From: Stichopus chloronotus
Taxonomy: Eukaryota; Echinodermata; Holothuroidea; Aspidochirotida; Stichopodidae
Reading direction: 5' to 3'
NCBI GenBank assembly: GCA_021234535.1
Contig: CM037833.1
Coordinates: 19,040,433 to 19,104,432, forward strand
DNA length: 64,000 bases
The notes beneath the pieces were generated by a model, which did not search any database, was not told where the DNA came from, and was given only the letters and a program-made list of their open reading frames with translations. The position numbers were made by a program, and so were the translations under genes. Shown here in pieces: positions 1 through 12,886 of the stretch. The stretch's first letter is position 1. Each line of letters starts with the position of its first letter.

Positions 1-2750
1 AGAGCTATGCCAGCGGATATCCTTCAGAACAGGTTCGTCCGCGTCTCAACTTTCACCTGTTACATTTATAGTGACATGAATCATGGGCAGAAAACTATGA
101 TGTGCAGTAAACAGTCGGACATCAAATACGGAGCAATGTTCGACTTAATTCTTGACATGTGGCTCTTTAGACAGGACTTGAGTGATACGCATCAACTCTC
201 TATTGTCAAATCATGTTACTTCAAGTAAACAAATGTCACATGGGAGTTAAATATCTCCACCACAGAGCCATGAATGTCGGCACGGGGTGCAAAACACTCC
301 AGATGTCAAACTGTTCATTTGCCACACTGCTGTTACCTCTGGCAAGGAAACGAAACGTCAGTATTACAGTACACCAATTGGTGGGTATATTATACATATC
401 CCACGATGGAGATGTACGCACTCTTACAGCACCCGTAGTAGAGATATTAAGTGTTCAATGGGATATCCACTGACGCGGTACATTTGCTGGTATCCTGTTT
501 TGAAGTGCAGGACAGTGAATATCACATTATTAGTGCCTTTAGTAGGAGGGAAGTAAGCAGGTGATCCCCAGCTACAATGACAAAGCAGATTAATGGGAAG
601 TTGGATCTTTGCATTCATTTCATATCGGACTGAGAGACAAATCACCTCACCTCATTTTTTTACTTTCTCAGCAAGAACTTCCTGTCATGTACCTCTGAAA
701 ATTGTTGTACTGTTTATACCGGGTTATTCGATGTACTGCAAAGAATGGTGTCAGGTGAACAAGAGCAACGCTCAACAATTGTGATAAGATTTTTCAGGAT
801 CCTTAATTATGACAGTTCCATTTGGAAAATTGTGCATAGATGTGCATAGATTTTTTTTTTTTTCTTTCCTATCGTCAGCATCTCAGACCAAGTACCAAAG
901 TTTTCACCCAGTGCTGTCCATCCTAAGTTACCTCTGTAAGGCACCGTTGGTACCACCTGGAACTCCTGTCGTGAATGCCCTATTCAAGCAGAGAGCTTGC
1001 ATAGAAAATATATTCAGGTTAGTCAAACATCCTTGAGGAGGTGAAGTAATATGTGTAATATGGTGGAGGTGAGTAATATTCTTCGAGTAATATTTAAGGT
1101 AGCTGCTGTTTGTAGTTCATTAAATCTGCCACTCCCTCATCCTCATCTTCCAAATGGACTCTAGAAAACTGTTCCTTGACGTACCAAAGTCTGCTCTAGC
1201 ACTTGCACAAAACAGCTAGCATGCTAATCTGTTACCTGGCAACTTGTTAAAGTGTAGAGAAGATGAATTAGCACATTCAATTAGAGAACCAACGTGCAAT
1301 GTGTATGTTCTCAGTGGAAATATTTCAGGGTGAACATGTAATTTAACTTGACTAAGTCCTTAAAAATCTCAACAGCATTCAATGATAAAGTGAGTCACCT
1401 AACCTTTGCTTAGAGATTTTATTGATTCATTTTGTGACTGATCATAGAATTAGGGTGACAACCGCAAAACTAATACCATGCTGCATATAATCTGTGAACA
1501 CTTTTCTTCAATATATCAGTGATTTGGCACTCATGTCAACCAACAAACACACAGTTAGACCTCCTGGCAGGATACGTAACTGACCTTTCAATCTGACGGG
1601 TGTGAGCTTTCTGCCATGGTACCTATACACAAATGGGGAACCATGGTCAAGGTTGCATTAGGGTTAAAGCAGTGCCAGCTTAAAGGGAAATAAGGTGTTT
1701 GCTTTGCAGAAGACAACAATATTTTTTAAAACAATGTTTGTGATCATAGAAATGACAGATTGTTTAAAATGACGAAGGACAGTAGTCTTCTTTAGAAGAA
1801 ATAAGTTTCTCACCGATAGAAATTTAGTTATTGGTCGCTCATCAATAATTTGGTCACCCAAACTTTTCAAAATTCAAATGATGCGTCTTCCGTTACTCAT
1901 CAAGTGCATGTTTTGAAGAGATGAAGACTTCGCAGATCTATGTTTATTAATGAGACTGAATGGTTTAATGATGGTTGTTCTTGAACTGGTTTCGCAAGAG
2001 TTAGGTGTCAACCCTTGAAAATGACAAACTTATGGCTTAACACATCTTATATGGAAATTCGCCCTAGATTTAAATGTATGTGGGAATAAACCCACACTAA
2101 TTTGCTATTGCGATTAGCATGGCCGTGCAACTTGTCGCATGTTTCGGGTACATTCACAAGCTGCAGATGCCAAAGCATCATCTTTTATTCGAACCATGTG
2201 TTAGGATATCACTCAAGAGCCACAGGACACATCCTAGGAAGCAAAGCCACCGAAGGGAGTTACATAAAAAGTAACAACACATTGTTAAACAGATGATTAA
2301 GAAACGGGGAGTAGTTGAGTGCTTGCTTCTTGCACAAGAATTTCTGGCAATCATTTCTGTTGCTAAGGAGAAGACTATTGTCCTGTGTGTGTAAACCCAA
2401 CCCACTGCTGCCTCATGAACTTTACAAACCGGTTCCTGAGCTGTGAAGAATATTCATTACAAGAGAACAATGCACACTGGACTTGTCTTCAAGATGCTGG
2501 CGACCAGATATGGAGAAGATCCCTTTCTGTAGTATGGCAACTTGACCTTAGAAACTGAAACACAAATGCAACATTTTCCATCGTAAATTTCTCCAGTCAT
2601 TTACCAAGGAATGACAGAGGTGGTTTGTAGGGTCAGACCATACCAAAGCATCTCCTGACATGTTGCGGAGGAACATTCTACTGCCTCTCAGTACCAAACA
2701 CCACTCTTTCGGCACTAACTTTTTTATTCCTTATTTGTGTTGTGCTACAG
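1..2750. other. Probable intron or upstream DNA of the gene ending at 2949
   Basis: I found no recognisable protein domain on either strand here. The open frames are short, overlap in several phases and lack coding-like base use. A polypyrimidine stretch ending in AG at 2749-2750 is the acceptor for the exon starting at 2751, so at least the right part should be intron. The only structured feature I see is a TTAA-flanked repeat at 1684-2069. Confidence 0.5.
1684..2069 (+). mobile_element. TTAA-flanked MITE, family 1, old copy
   Basis: This non-coding repeat of about 386 bp starts just after TTAA (1680-1683) with AGGGAAATAAGG and ends before TTAA (2070-2073) with a decayed GCCCTAGA end. It is clearly related to copies at 61723-62442 and 62025-62376; the shared core includes CCCAAACTTTTCAAAATTCA. 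The TTAA duplications and the lack of coding capacity suggest a non-autonomous element using a piggyBac-type target. The right end is degenerate, so that boundary is approximate. Confidence 0.6.
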
Positions 2751-2949
2751 GGCATGCCTCGGCTTATCACCAATCAACCACATGTCATTAGAGCACAAGT
2801 TCGAGATGGCCCCATCTGCACTCACCTCGGAGAGAAACGCAGAACCGGTCGCGAAGAGACAGAAGAAGGGCCTCGAGGATGGCAAGATCGACGAAGGTCT
2901 TCAGAACGGCAACGGTGTGCACCTCAACGGCCATGTGACGGAGCACTAG
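2751..2949 (+). CDS. Last coding exon of an unrecognised gene
   Basis: A good acceptor (T-rich tract, then CTACAG) precedes position 2751. After one phase base the frame runs 65 codons to TAG at 2947-2949. Codon third positions are strongly G/C, unlike the AT-rich surroundings and unlike the competing frame, which is the main reason to call this coding. The peptide is hydrophilic, has a basic nuclear-localisation-like patch (KRQKKG) in the middle and ends NGVHLNGHVTEH. I do not recognise the family. The low-complexity charged tail would suit the C-terminus of a nuclear or cytosolic protein. Upstream exons lie outside the window or were not recognisable, and downstream DNA looks like a long 3' untranslated or intergenic region. 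Confidence 0.6.
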
Positions 2950-4102
2950 AACCGCAGCTGGTGTGGTTTAAAGGTGTTTGTGGTGGTCTGGTGAAGATGA
3001 TAATGCTTTCTGTCGCAGCGTGTCTGTCCTTTAACTGATGCAGGTTCTGGGGAGGAATCATCTCTTCCCTTACTCTCCCTTGGAGGTTGCGGTGGAGGAT
3101 ATGCTCTGAATGTTGCGGTGGTAATTTAAAGATCTTCAGAAGCCAGGGATCTGCATTTAAAAAGGGGTTTTACTTTCAAATGTCGCTTCAGACCCACCAC
3201 ACAAGTGAATGCACTTCATATATTTTAGGCCTCTGTGCTTACAGTTGAGGCCCTTCTCTCTCCCCCATCCCCATCCTCTCCCCCACTCCCTTTATCCTCT
3301 TATTGTGACTCCTTGGATCTCCATTTTTTTTTTTCAAATTTGCTGGAGAGACTGAGTTTTTTGCATTGTTTGTACCATGTAAGTTTCCTTACCCTCCACA
3401 CTTCTCTGTACCATAGTTTGTTGACACATCGTGCAATGTAAGGAATTTTACATATTTTACTTCCAAGCAATTCTCTCCCCTCCCCCCCCCACCTTGTGCT
3501 CTCCTGGAGAGGAAACCCCTGATTCTGGTTGGTCAAAGTAATGAGAAATGGAAAGTGCAGCGTTATTCTTTCCCAACATGGTTAAAGTATCATTGTCAAT
3601 GAGCATACCTTGTCCCCAGTCTTCACTGTTCTGTCGGTTGATCCAGCGATTGGTGTTACCGTTAAATGGACAGAAATTCCAACAGTCATAGACCAAACCG
3701 GTAAATACTGGTGTTTGTGTGACTGTTAGTACATTGCTGTGCTGGGAAATGTGTCCTAGTAGTGTCCCTATGATGTCTTGTCAATACACTGTTACGGATG
3801 ACGTTAGCTGTGGACTTGTGGTGTTATGTCTCTCTCTAAATGTCAGTGGACAAAAAAACGAAAGCTTGATTGTTACATGGGCATTTTCGGATCTGTTTTC
3901 TCTCTAATTTCTTTCTAGCCCACTCTTCCCATGCCGTTGCCAACCGCTGCAGCTGTGCTTTTGTCATTGCAAAATGACTCTAATCATGTGCACTTAACTT
4001 ATTGTGCATTACTTGCCATATACTTCAAATGATTGACGTGTATAATGCTATGTACATTTTCCATCAGTTTACTTTCTCCCTGTCTAAATTTTTATGTACT
4101 CT

Positions 4103-4955
4103 AAATTGTGCTCAAAGGACCAGAGGCTGTGAAGAGCTGCACAAACGAGTTTGGTGTTAAAATGTCACGTATTTGAAGTAAACTCTGCTGTATGTGTGTG
4201 TGCTTTGAGAAGTTTGTAGTATTCACGTCTACCTGCATGCACAAATTTGTATCCTTATTGTTTTTTAACCCTCCGTGGAGAATCAATCTCCGGTGGATGC
4301 CTACAGTGAGAGATATTCTCCTATGCAAATCCTCTGGTGAATAACCGAAATAGTTTGCTGTAAAGTTAAGGAGCGGTTCGCTCACTCAAAATTGTGCCCA
4401 AAGGATCCGAGGCTGTGAAAAGCCGCGCAGAGAAATGGACGTTAACAACGTCGTTTGTTTGAAACAAAGTCGGATGTATGTGTGTGTGTGTGTGTCGTGA
4501 GAAGTTTGCAAGATGTATGTCTGTTCACACAACGTTGTATCCTTCTTGTTTTTAACACACCTTGGAGGTTCGATTTCCTGTGTATGCCTACAGAGGGGGG
4601 GATATCCTCCTCTGCTAAATCGTCTGTTGGATCACTAAAATAGTTTGCTATAAAATTGAAAATGGTTTTTACTCATTAGAAATTGCACTCAAGGGATCCG
4701 AGGCTGTGAATAAGTTGCGGGGAGGAACTGGCATCAACGACATCATTTATGTGGAACAAACTTGGATGTGTGTGTGTGTTGTGTTGAGTTTGTAATATTT
4801 ATACATATATCCACACAAATTTGTATCCTATTTGTTTGAAACATTCTCTTGGAGGGTCGCGATCTCCTGTGGATGCCTACAGAGCGGGATCTTCTCCCCT
4901 GCAAATCCTCTGGTGAATAACTGAAATAGTTTGCTATAAAGCCGGAAACAGTTAT
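4103..4955. repeat. Three tandem units of about 288 bp
   Basis: Three diverged head-to-tail units start at 4103, 4389 and 4680 (periods 286 and 291). Each opens with AAATTGTG or AAATTGCA, then a GAGGCTGTGAA motif. Each also contains a TG microsatellite of different length, a TTTGTATCCTT-like motif, GATGCCTACAG, and closes with AATAGTTTGCT. The TG tract inside every unit differs in copy number, so unit lengths vary. No coding potential is seen. Confidence 0.85.
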
Positions 4956-6514
4956 TTTGAGATGTATATTCTTTCATCTTCTGCATGTATTTACGAGCTG
5001 TGGGAACTCTTCTCTTCTTAAAGACTACACACAAGCACACACACAAAAAAATGTCTCCACAACTACTTTGGCAGCTATTTCAGACTGAGCCATAAATCCT
5101 TATTTTTTTTAACTTGTGTGATTAACTTTGCTGAGTAATCAAAGGTTTGAAGATCTGAGATGCATGGGAATGAAAATAATGTCAGGTTGATGTAATTTGA
5201 CACATTTACTATGTTTGCATCCCCGCCGGAAAGTTGACATCCTGTTGTAAATGGAGTGCTTCAAGTTTAAAATTTTTTCTGTAAAACGGTCGAAGTATAT
5301 TCTCTGAGTCCCAAAGGTGACCAACTTCTGCGTTCCTTGTCCGAACCAAGGGTCTCCTTTCAGGCAGTCACTGCTGGTACCAGGATTATCGAGTGAGAAG
5401 GAGGGTGGGTGAGTAGGTTGGAGAAAAACTAAAAATGCATCATTTCATTGATGAAAAGAGCTAAGATAGAGATGTTAAATGCATCTAGGGAGAAGGAGAA
5501 TAAGGTGAGGTTGCTGTCCTTATATTCTTGTTGTGTTTGGATTCCAAACATGCACACCTTAATGTTAATCCTCTTTGTTGAATTCCAAATCACTTTTGCT
5601 CTGTTTTACATTGGTTTGTTTTTCTTGTGTATGTTTGTATATTTTGTGAGGTTCTTCCTTTTTTATATTTTCTTAATCCTCCTTGAGTTTAGAATTCTTT
5701 GTTCTTTATACTTTTTTTCATAAAACTTGGGAAATGTGCTTCTCACTATGTTCGTGTTTTGTTTTTGTTTTTCCTTTGAAGGATAGTTTTATAAATGCAT
5801 TTTACTGGTAGCAAAGTTTTTTTTTTCTTAAAGGAATACGTTGTTTCCTCTGTTACTATTTGTTACATCAGCCAAAGTGGTGAAATAACCCACTCCTGGA
5901 AAATTAGTAGCACTGCTATGAACAGAATTTTGCTAGCATACAAAAGAGGCTCTTTGTTTTAAATGCTTTCATTTTTAATTGGGTCATTGCAATCTTTTCT
6001 GAGAACACATTGTGAATGACAGATCATTTTCATCATTAGATAAAAACTATATGCATGTTGAATGTCAAGTAGATAGCCACGAGAAAGTCATATTTACTTA
6101 TTTCTTCTGCATGTTTACTAAAAGTGACAGCCGCATGTTTTAATCCCTCCTATGAAAGTTTTGATGCAAAGATGTAGCAAATATCATGCAATTGATTCTT
6201 ACAATGCTTTACTCAGCAATCGGAAATGTGATGTTGCATATTAAGTATCTGCCTTGTATTGTTTGGTTACAAACTGTTGGTCAGAAAAAAAAGCCAGCTA
6301 CAGAGTGCAACTTCTGTGCCATTGAAGGTGTCTCTATGAGGTAGGAAGCATGTCACAACCTGGTATGCATACATGATTAAATTAACCTCTTGTGGATGGA
6401 ATGCCCATCCTTAGTAACCACCACCACCACTTCTACACAATTCTGCCTTCCGTTTTTCATGCAGTTAGAGCAACTTCGTCTCAAAGTGCATCTTGGAGCA
6501 AACCATGCCATTTT

Positions 6515-6801
6515 CAGTTTTTTGAATGCAGGGCCATTTCAGATATATGTAGCTACTTGCAACTCTCCATCATGCAGATGTTTGTGATGAATTGCTATAG
6601 GTTCTTGAGAATTTTGAAGCCCTTTGCCACTATTAACAAGTTCTGCTAACTAATAGCAGTCAGTTTTCTTAATGCTGGGCCATTTCAGATATGTGGAGCT
6701 ACTTGCAACTCTCCATCATGCAGATGTTCGTGATGAATTGCTATAGATTCTTGAGAATTTTGAAGCCCTTTGCCACTATTAACAAGTTCTGCTAACTAAT
6801 A
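6515..6801. repeat. Direct tandem duplication of 146 bp
   Basis: Two adjacent copies start at 6515 and 6661. Both contain GGGCCATTTCAGATAT, CTCCATCATGCAGATGTT and AACAAGTTCTGCTAACTAAT. They differ at only a few positions, so the duplication is recent compared with the 4.1-5.0 kb array. Confidence 0.9.
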
Positions 6802-9390
6802 ACTTTATTGCCCTTGTCAGTTGTGCAGCTCTGTGTGACTTTCACTTCAGTATAGTCATATGTTACTCCTAGTACTGTGATCTTCATGCAGTTGTTTAGT
6901 AGCAACTCTACCTATGACATTTTCAATTGTGTAGGCTACAGTTAGTATGTACAACTTTAATTTTTATATAACTTCTTGTCACCGTTGATTTCCTTAGCTA
7001 TGTATGTGACTTTAAACTTGTGTAGCTATATACCATGTCCCATTTTTATAGCTGTCAGCACTTTCACTTCTGTAATTGCAATACTATTGACATTCCTGTA
7101 GCTTTATGCAAGCTGCTTTTTCTGCAGTTACACTTGTCCGTATTGTGGCGGTGAGTTTGCTGCTTTTCAATTTTACAAACTGTAATGTGGGATTAACTTT
7201 TCCTGCTGTAAGCCACGTTAATCATCTGTAGCTAATTATTTGTCGCTTTCAACTTTTTAACTATATTTCCTTCAGTCTATAATTGTGCTATTCTCAATTT
7301 TGTATGTGGCAGGTACCTTTCTAATGTAAGTATCATGGAAAAATGTTTGTGTGTTGCCATTAAAACTCCTTTTGCTTGTTTCTTACCAAAGCAGAAGGTA
7401 GATATTAATAGTTAGGACAAAGTTTTCACAAATCTCGTTTTAATCATTTTCTTGATCATTTCGATTTTGCATGGGACTATGGATCCCTTTACAATGAACT
7501 TGTTCTTCTAAATATCTGTTACATGCTCATTCGCTGCTTGATGACATATTATCAACTCAGAAAGGGAGGCACACTGCATAGATACCTGATACCCTGCCAG
7601 CCTTAACATCTTGAGGAGGCTTTCTGAAAACTCATTCTCTCTGCATTGTTGTCAAAGTGAATTTAAGAACAATGATGGATGCAGATCACTTGATAAAACT
7701 TTACACTTGACTGTAACACCTTTGATGTTGTCAGATCTCTAGGTAGACAGCTTTAAGAAGAACAATCACAGCATGCTTTGTACTATCATACGTTGGTGAT
7801 TCTCTTACCTGTACTTGTAAATACATTTCAAAATTTCTTTTCAATATCATCTTTCTGGAAATGTTAAGTTGGGTGCTTCATATCCTACATAGTTTGGTAT
7901 TTAGTGTGCAGGTGTCAAGGAGTTCTGCGATAGTTTATGTAAGCAAAAAATCATTGACTGTTATCAGAGCATATGTTTAGGAAAATTGTCACATGCAACC
8001 CATATATTTCGAACTCTTTGTCAGTGTTAGGAGTAGTAATGGTGGATGACTACATTTTGAAAGATGTTGTCAACAACAACTTTTAGAGGCTTTAGAAGAC
8101 TTCGCTTGTGACAGACATAGTTGATATGTTTGTACCTGTACAAATGTAAAACTTGTTCAGTTTTGTGTTACACTCGTTCTTGAAATGACTTGCTCTGTGT
8201 TATGTTATTTTACTGAAGTGTCTTTTGATATTTGTCAATTGGACATTCATATTTTCTGAATACTGAAATTATTTTTTGTCAAATCCGAAACCTAAAAACT
8301 TATCGATGTCATTTCGTGTCATGTCGTAAAGGGTTCATGGTACAATGGAGCTTGCCGTTGTGTTAAAAAAAACCATCTGTCGGTCAGTCCTTTTGGAAAA
8401 CTATATCAATGATTATGCAAGTTACAGTCAATTGTTCCTTGCTTTTAATATTTTTTTTTAACCTCTTCTGTTAATATAATACAACATTCCAGAGGAGCTT
8501 TAGTTATGTCTGAGCTTCTTCTTACACACAGTTCTTGGATGAATTAACCAATAAGAAAAATGAGTACGTTGAGAAGTTACTTACATCCATTCAAAGGTCA
8601 CATGTATTGAATGCTATCTTTTAGATTAGCTGTAGTAAAGTAACTTTTTTTTTTTTTTTTTTTGGTTGCTTAATATTTGGTCCTTGGTGCATCTGATATG
8701 GTACTAAAATGCTCTTGGTCGATGTACCACTAGCCTACACGGATGATTGTCTGATCAAGTGTTTTGCGTTTACACCTTGATTTAATCAAGTCCATCCATG
8801 GACGACTGTGGGCTAAACCTTGAAATATAGCCCATCCCAGGTCAGTTGCTCAATTTAATGGCTGTTATCATGTTCAAATTAAACCACAGTATCTTAAGTG
8901 GGTTATGGTGAAAGTCTTGAGAGAGCCAGGTGTGGGGGGGGGGGGGCTGGGAGGAAGGGAAGTGCAATTTGTTCATAGATTGTCATTGTTAATGATGCAC
9001 ATATACTTGAACGATATGGTTTCGGCCTGCAGTGTCGTGCAAGTGCTGCCGTCGGTGGGTAGAAAGAAAATTTCACATGGACACAATCAAAGCTAACATA
9101 TGCTCCACTGTCACAAAATATATGATGGATAACCAGAACACTTTAATTTTCTTATGGGCAATCGCCAGTGGGGTATGTGGGAGGGAGTTGGACTTCTTTC
9201 AGCATATATTATGCTTGGTGGTAGTCCTACCGCACTACAGTGTTACCTACCAGTGAGATGGTTTTGCTGTTAGCATAGTACAAAGTATGTTAATACTTTT
9301 GTTTTCCCCCTTATGCTTTCAACTGTGATTGATGGTATGGTGTTCTTGATCTTCATCAAATGAGTAATAATGGTGACAATGAATATGCTA

Positions 9391-9437
9391 ATGATGATGA
9401 TGACGATTATGATTATGATGATATTTATGATGATATA
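9391..9437. repeat. GAT-rich simple repeat
   Basis: An imperfect GAT/TAT trinucleotide tract gives Asp/Tyr-rich frames on one strand and Ile-rich frames on the other. These translations are repeat artefacts, not genes. Confidence 0.8.
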
Positions 9438-10025
9438 ACGGGGATGGTGACTTTTGTGATGAGTGTGCTTAGGGCCCTTCACCCAAATTTCAAATGCAGT
9501 GGAATGAAATGCACTTCAAAAAGTGAGATATTTCATTCCATGCGTATGAAATATCGCTTCATGTGGGCCGAATTGTTACTCCACCCAATGGGAAATTCAC
9601 TGTTACTATGAACTGGTGCCAAGCACTCTCATTTTGGATTGAACCCCCTGCCCCCTTTTTGTTTTGTTTTTGCTTAGTTTTTTTAGGGCTCCAGGTCTTC
9701 ACTGGCTTAATTTTTCTTCATTCGATACTGTTCCAGCAAAGGTGATAGTTTTCTCTCCTGGAAATAAAAATGATTTGCCAAAGCGTATGGTTCTCAGGAA
9801 AACCAAAACTAAAAGATATGAAACAAATCAATTTGTGCCTTAAATGATAAGACAGCCAATATTAGTTGCAAAAACATAGTATATACAGTATTCTCAACTT
9901 ACGCCCCACCGATTAAGTTACTTCATTACATATTATTGGTGATGAGTTCAGTAAATGTTGAAATTCAACAGTTGTGCATGTCTCTTTTGATTTATGTCAC
10001 AGTATATGTAATGATCTTTGATTTT

Positions 10026-10031
10026 AATAAA
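10026..10031 (+). terminator. Candidate poly(A) signal AATAAA
   Basis: This canonical hexamer is followed within 40 bp by T- and G-rich sequence. It could end the transcript whose last coding exon is 2751-2949. The link is inferred only from strand and position. Confidence 0.3.
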
Positions 10032-10314
10032 GGTTGTAATCTATAATATTTGGAGTTAAAATTAATATTCTTTCTGATTGTATGGCCACTGGTAAGAGTG
10101 TAAAGGTTGACTTTGGCTTTAGAGGATTGTTTGTCAAGATTATAGGTAATTTGAATATTACCTCAGCCAGTAGGCAGTGTGATCATCATGGGGGGGGGGG
10201 GCTAATTGTAACCTTTGTAATCATGCAGGTGTGTATGTGCTTATGTGCATATGTACGTATGTTTATATGTACGTACGGTTATATGTACGTTTGTTTGTGA
10301 TGCCTACCTTGTAG

Positions 10315-10560
10315 ACACACGATATCTCAAGAAGGGAAGTTTGGAGCAATCTCATATTTGGTGTGTAGGTGTACCACATTAACCAACAAGAACCCTATTG
10401 CTTGTTGGAGGTCAAGGGTCATTTGGGTTCAACAGGGGTCACATTGTGAAAATTTTGTAAACACGATGTCGTGAGAAGGGAAGCTTAGACAAATGTCATA
10501 TTTGGTATGTATCATACCACAACCCAAGAACACCCTTCTGGAATCTTAGTCTGATTAGAG
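10315..10560. repeat. Two imperfect copies of a roughly 140-bp repeat
   Basis: ACACGATATCTCAAGAAGGG near 10317 recurs as ACACGATGTCGTGAGAAGGG near 10460. Both copies are followed by TCATATTTGGT and then a TACCACA motif. GGTCAAGGGTCA-type words lie between them and recur near 10883-10910. It looks like a fragment of a dispersed repeat; no ends or target duplication were identified. Confidence 0.6.
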
Positions 10561-12220
10561 TATGAAATAGCTATGAAAGTGATAAGAATAAATCTGAGTT
10601 AAGGCAGGAATGGACTTTCATACTCATTCCTGATTGAATTCATACTCTATCTTGATCAATTTCTGATTCCAAACTGATAAGATATAGACAGGAAATTTCC
10701 TGCCTACAATCCAGACTCAATTCTGATCTAATTTCCTGATTAGGGAGCTGAAATCCTGACTAAGTCTTAACTTAAAAGCATGAAAGGAGTCTGGAAATGT
10801 GTCAATTTCGGACCTAATTTTCCTACCCTGAAAATCCTGATCTTAAAATTTCCAGCAGGGGCAAGAACGTTATTGAGTTCGGTCAAAGGTCATAAGGGTC
10901 AACAGGGATCAAACTACAAAATAAATCAGATTCAGAAAAGAAATCCTCATACGGAAAAGGTCAAAGGCACAATCCATTTTTTATGAGCTCTTAACCACTC
11001 AATACTGTCCCAATTCCACAATATTTCTGAAAAGCAATTTGGAAGGAAACTAAAACAGTTCCTGTTCTAGGCCGTTATCTGATAGAAACATGAATAAACA
11101 TAGTACTAAGTCTATAGTTTTGTTTTCACATGTTTACCATATACCTGATGTACCTGACAAGGTCAGCTTATGGTCAGCGACGTTTCGACAAGTTAGGGGC
11201 CACAAGTCCTCAAGTTGTCACATTGCACGATATTACGTAATGGGCACTGACAATGCTAGTGTTACAAAGAGGGACGTGAAAACACTTGAAAGTTGAACAC
11301 ATTGTCGCAACAGGGCGAGTTTTGATCTACATGAGACAGAAACAAACATTCTCCCACCCCTCCAACACACATACAGGCATCCACACCAAACGATTATGAG
11401 CGGCATAATAATGGCTAAAAGAGCCAAAATTTAATCTTTTCTTTGCCTTTCAGCTGATGGATAGGGACAATCTTGCTCACTGCTGCTTGTTTCGCTTGTA
11501 AAGTCAACCATCAAACTGACTCTTGTTTTGGTGCCTGTTCACCTGAGTTTGGCTTTCATGAAGGTTATACCCTTTTCTCACTCTGTTTTCTGCTCATAAT
11601 TTCACTTTATCTCTCCCATCAAGTGAATAATTCCACCTCTGGCTACCCCGCGTAACGGGTGATTTTTCTTTTTTTCCGTTCAGCAACTCGCTATGATCTT
11701 CGGGGCAGCAGCTATGTAGTGTCCCCCCCCCAAAAAAAACAAAAAAACAAGAGCCTACATAGGTAAACCTCTCCCTTGCTCGCCTTTTTATGGAATGTAA
11801 ATAGGAAGTGTGATTGGTGCGACATATTCATATGGGTGTCAAGTTATCATACATAGTGACTTGGTTTAACATCTGATATTCGTCTTGGACATCAAAACTC
11901 GCGCTGCAGTTTATTTGGTCATCCTCGGCCAAGATGTTAACTTACAGTTTGCCCATTGATTTGTGTGATTTTGTATGGTTGGCGAAACGGGTTATACATG
12001 TGCCCCCTGTCGTCCCTATGTATGTTGCAGTGCCTTCTAGATCTGGTTCTTCTAGTGACGTCGGCTTGGTAGACCACACTTGAATTCAAGTAGATGCCGT
12101 TGACCCTGCAATTACATTCACCTTACTGCCGGTGCTGGTGTATGTAAACTGTTACGTATGATTTTCTTGTTCTGTGACTGGATGATAGACCTGATGTTTG
12201 GGAGGCAGCTGTAGCTCACC
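10561..12220. other. Gene-free spacer with repeat debris
   Basis: No domain or plausible exon seen. The stretch 10550-10760 has several inverted copies of short words such as TTCATACTC and CCTGATTAG, consistent with an old foldback element. A run of C then A-rich sequence sits near 11720-11745. Confidence 0.4.
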
Positions 12221-12224
12221 TTAA

Positions 12225-12882
12225 AGTGATTGCGTGTGTACTGAAAAACCAAAAAGATAAGATTATGTTTGATCTTAACTTTTTCTTTATTTTTCCATGT
12301 ACACGCGAGGTTGCACATGAACAGACTATGTCTTTCAATGAAGGAAAATGACAGTAACTACTTCGAAAAGCAACCGGATTGGCATTGAAACAGTAAATAA
12401 AAACAAATCGTATTGGAAAATTAACGGTTCTTACTATAACCGCCTACATAATGAATATGCAACAGTACAGGTCTCCCTAGTGTATCAAAAATATACTACT
12501 CCACTCTCCTTGGTAGGTATCGGGAATTGTAGTCTTTGGTGAAAGGAAACACTGTATTTGCAAATAACCTACGAACTGAACACAACCTTGCCCGCGGCGT
12601 CAGTGATCCTGAGTTGTAGCTGAATGTTTAATACTAGTATACTTCCGATTGGCTTGCTCAAAGAAGCACACCGTTGATTTGAATGAAAACTGCCAACCAC
12701 TACATTATCATATTCTACACTTTTTGTCGTTATTTTAGAAGAATTTGAAATCATATGGCAAATTAACCAACTGAAACCTATTTATTTTCCCAGATTGTCT
12801 GATTGGTATAATTACAAGCCTTACCAAACTTTTGGAGATGAAATTTCAATGTTTTTACTTTTTGCCTACACACGCACTCACT
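12225..12882. mobile_element. TTAA-flanked MITE, family 3, full-length copy
   Basis: The 658-bp element lies between TTAA at 12221-12224 and TTAA at 12883-12886. Terminal inverted repeats are AGTGATTGCGTGTGTA on the left and, read inward on the other strand, AGTGAGTGCGTGTGTA on the right (15 of 16 match). There is no transposase frame. A second copy is at 39220-39778, and an internal fragment lies in intron 1 of the unit A Kazal gene (16530-16890). The TTAA duplication points to mobilisation by a piggyBac-like enzyme supplied from elsewhere. Confidence 0.75.
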
Positions 12883-12886
12883 TTAA

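Larger units (their letters stand above)
2950..10045 (+). other. Long T-rich region, possible 3' UTR plus intergenic DNA
   Basis: No convincing coding exon was found in about 7 kb. Reading frames are short and uninterrupted mostly in T-rich stretches. The region contains two tandem repeats (4103-4955 and 6515-6801), a GAT-rich tract near 9.4 kb and several homopolymer runs. An AATAAA at 10026-10031 followed by a T/G-rich stretch could be the poly(A) signal of the upstream gene, but a 7-kb UTR is unproven. Confidence 0.35.

Noticed and set aside
5448..5723. Hydrophobic Phe/Leu-rich frame resembling a membrane protein
   Set aside because: T-rich low-complexity DNA naturally gives such translations; no loops or conserved residues.
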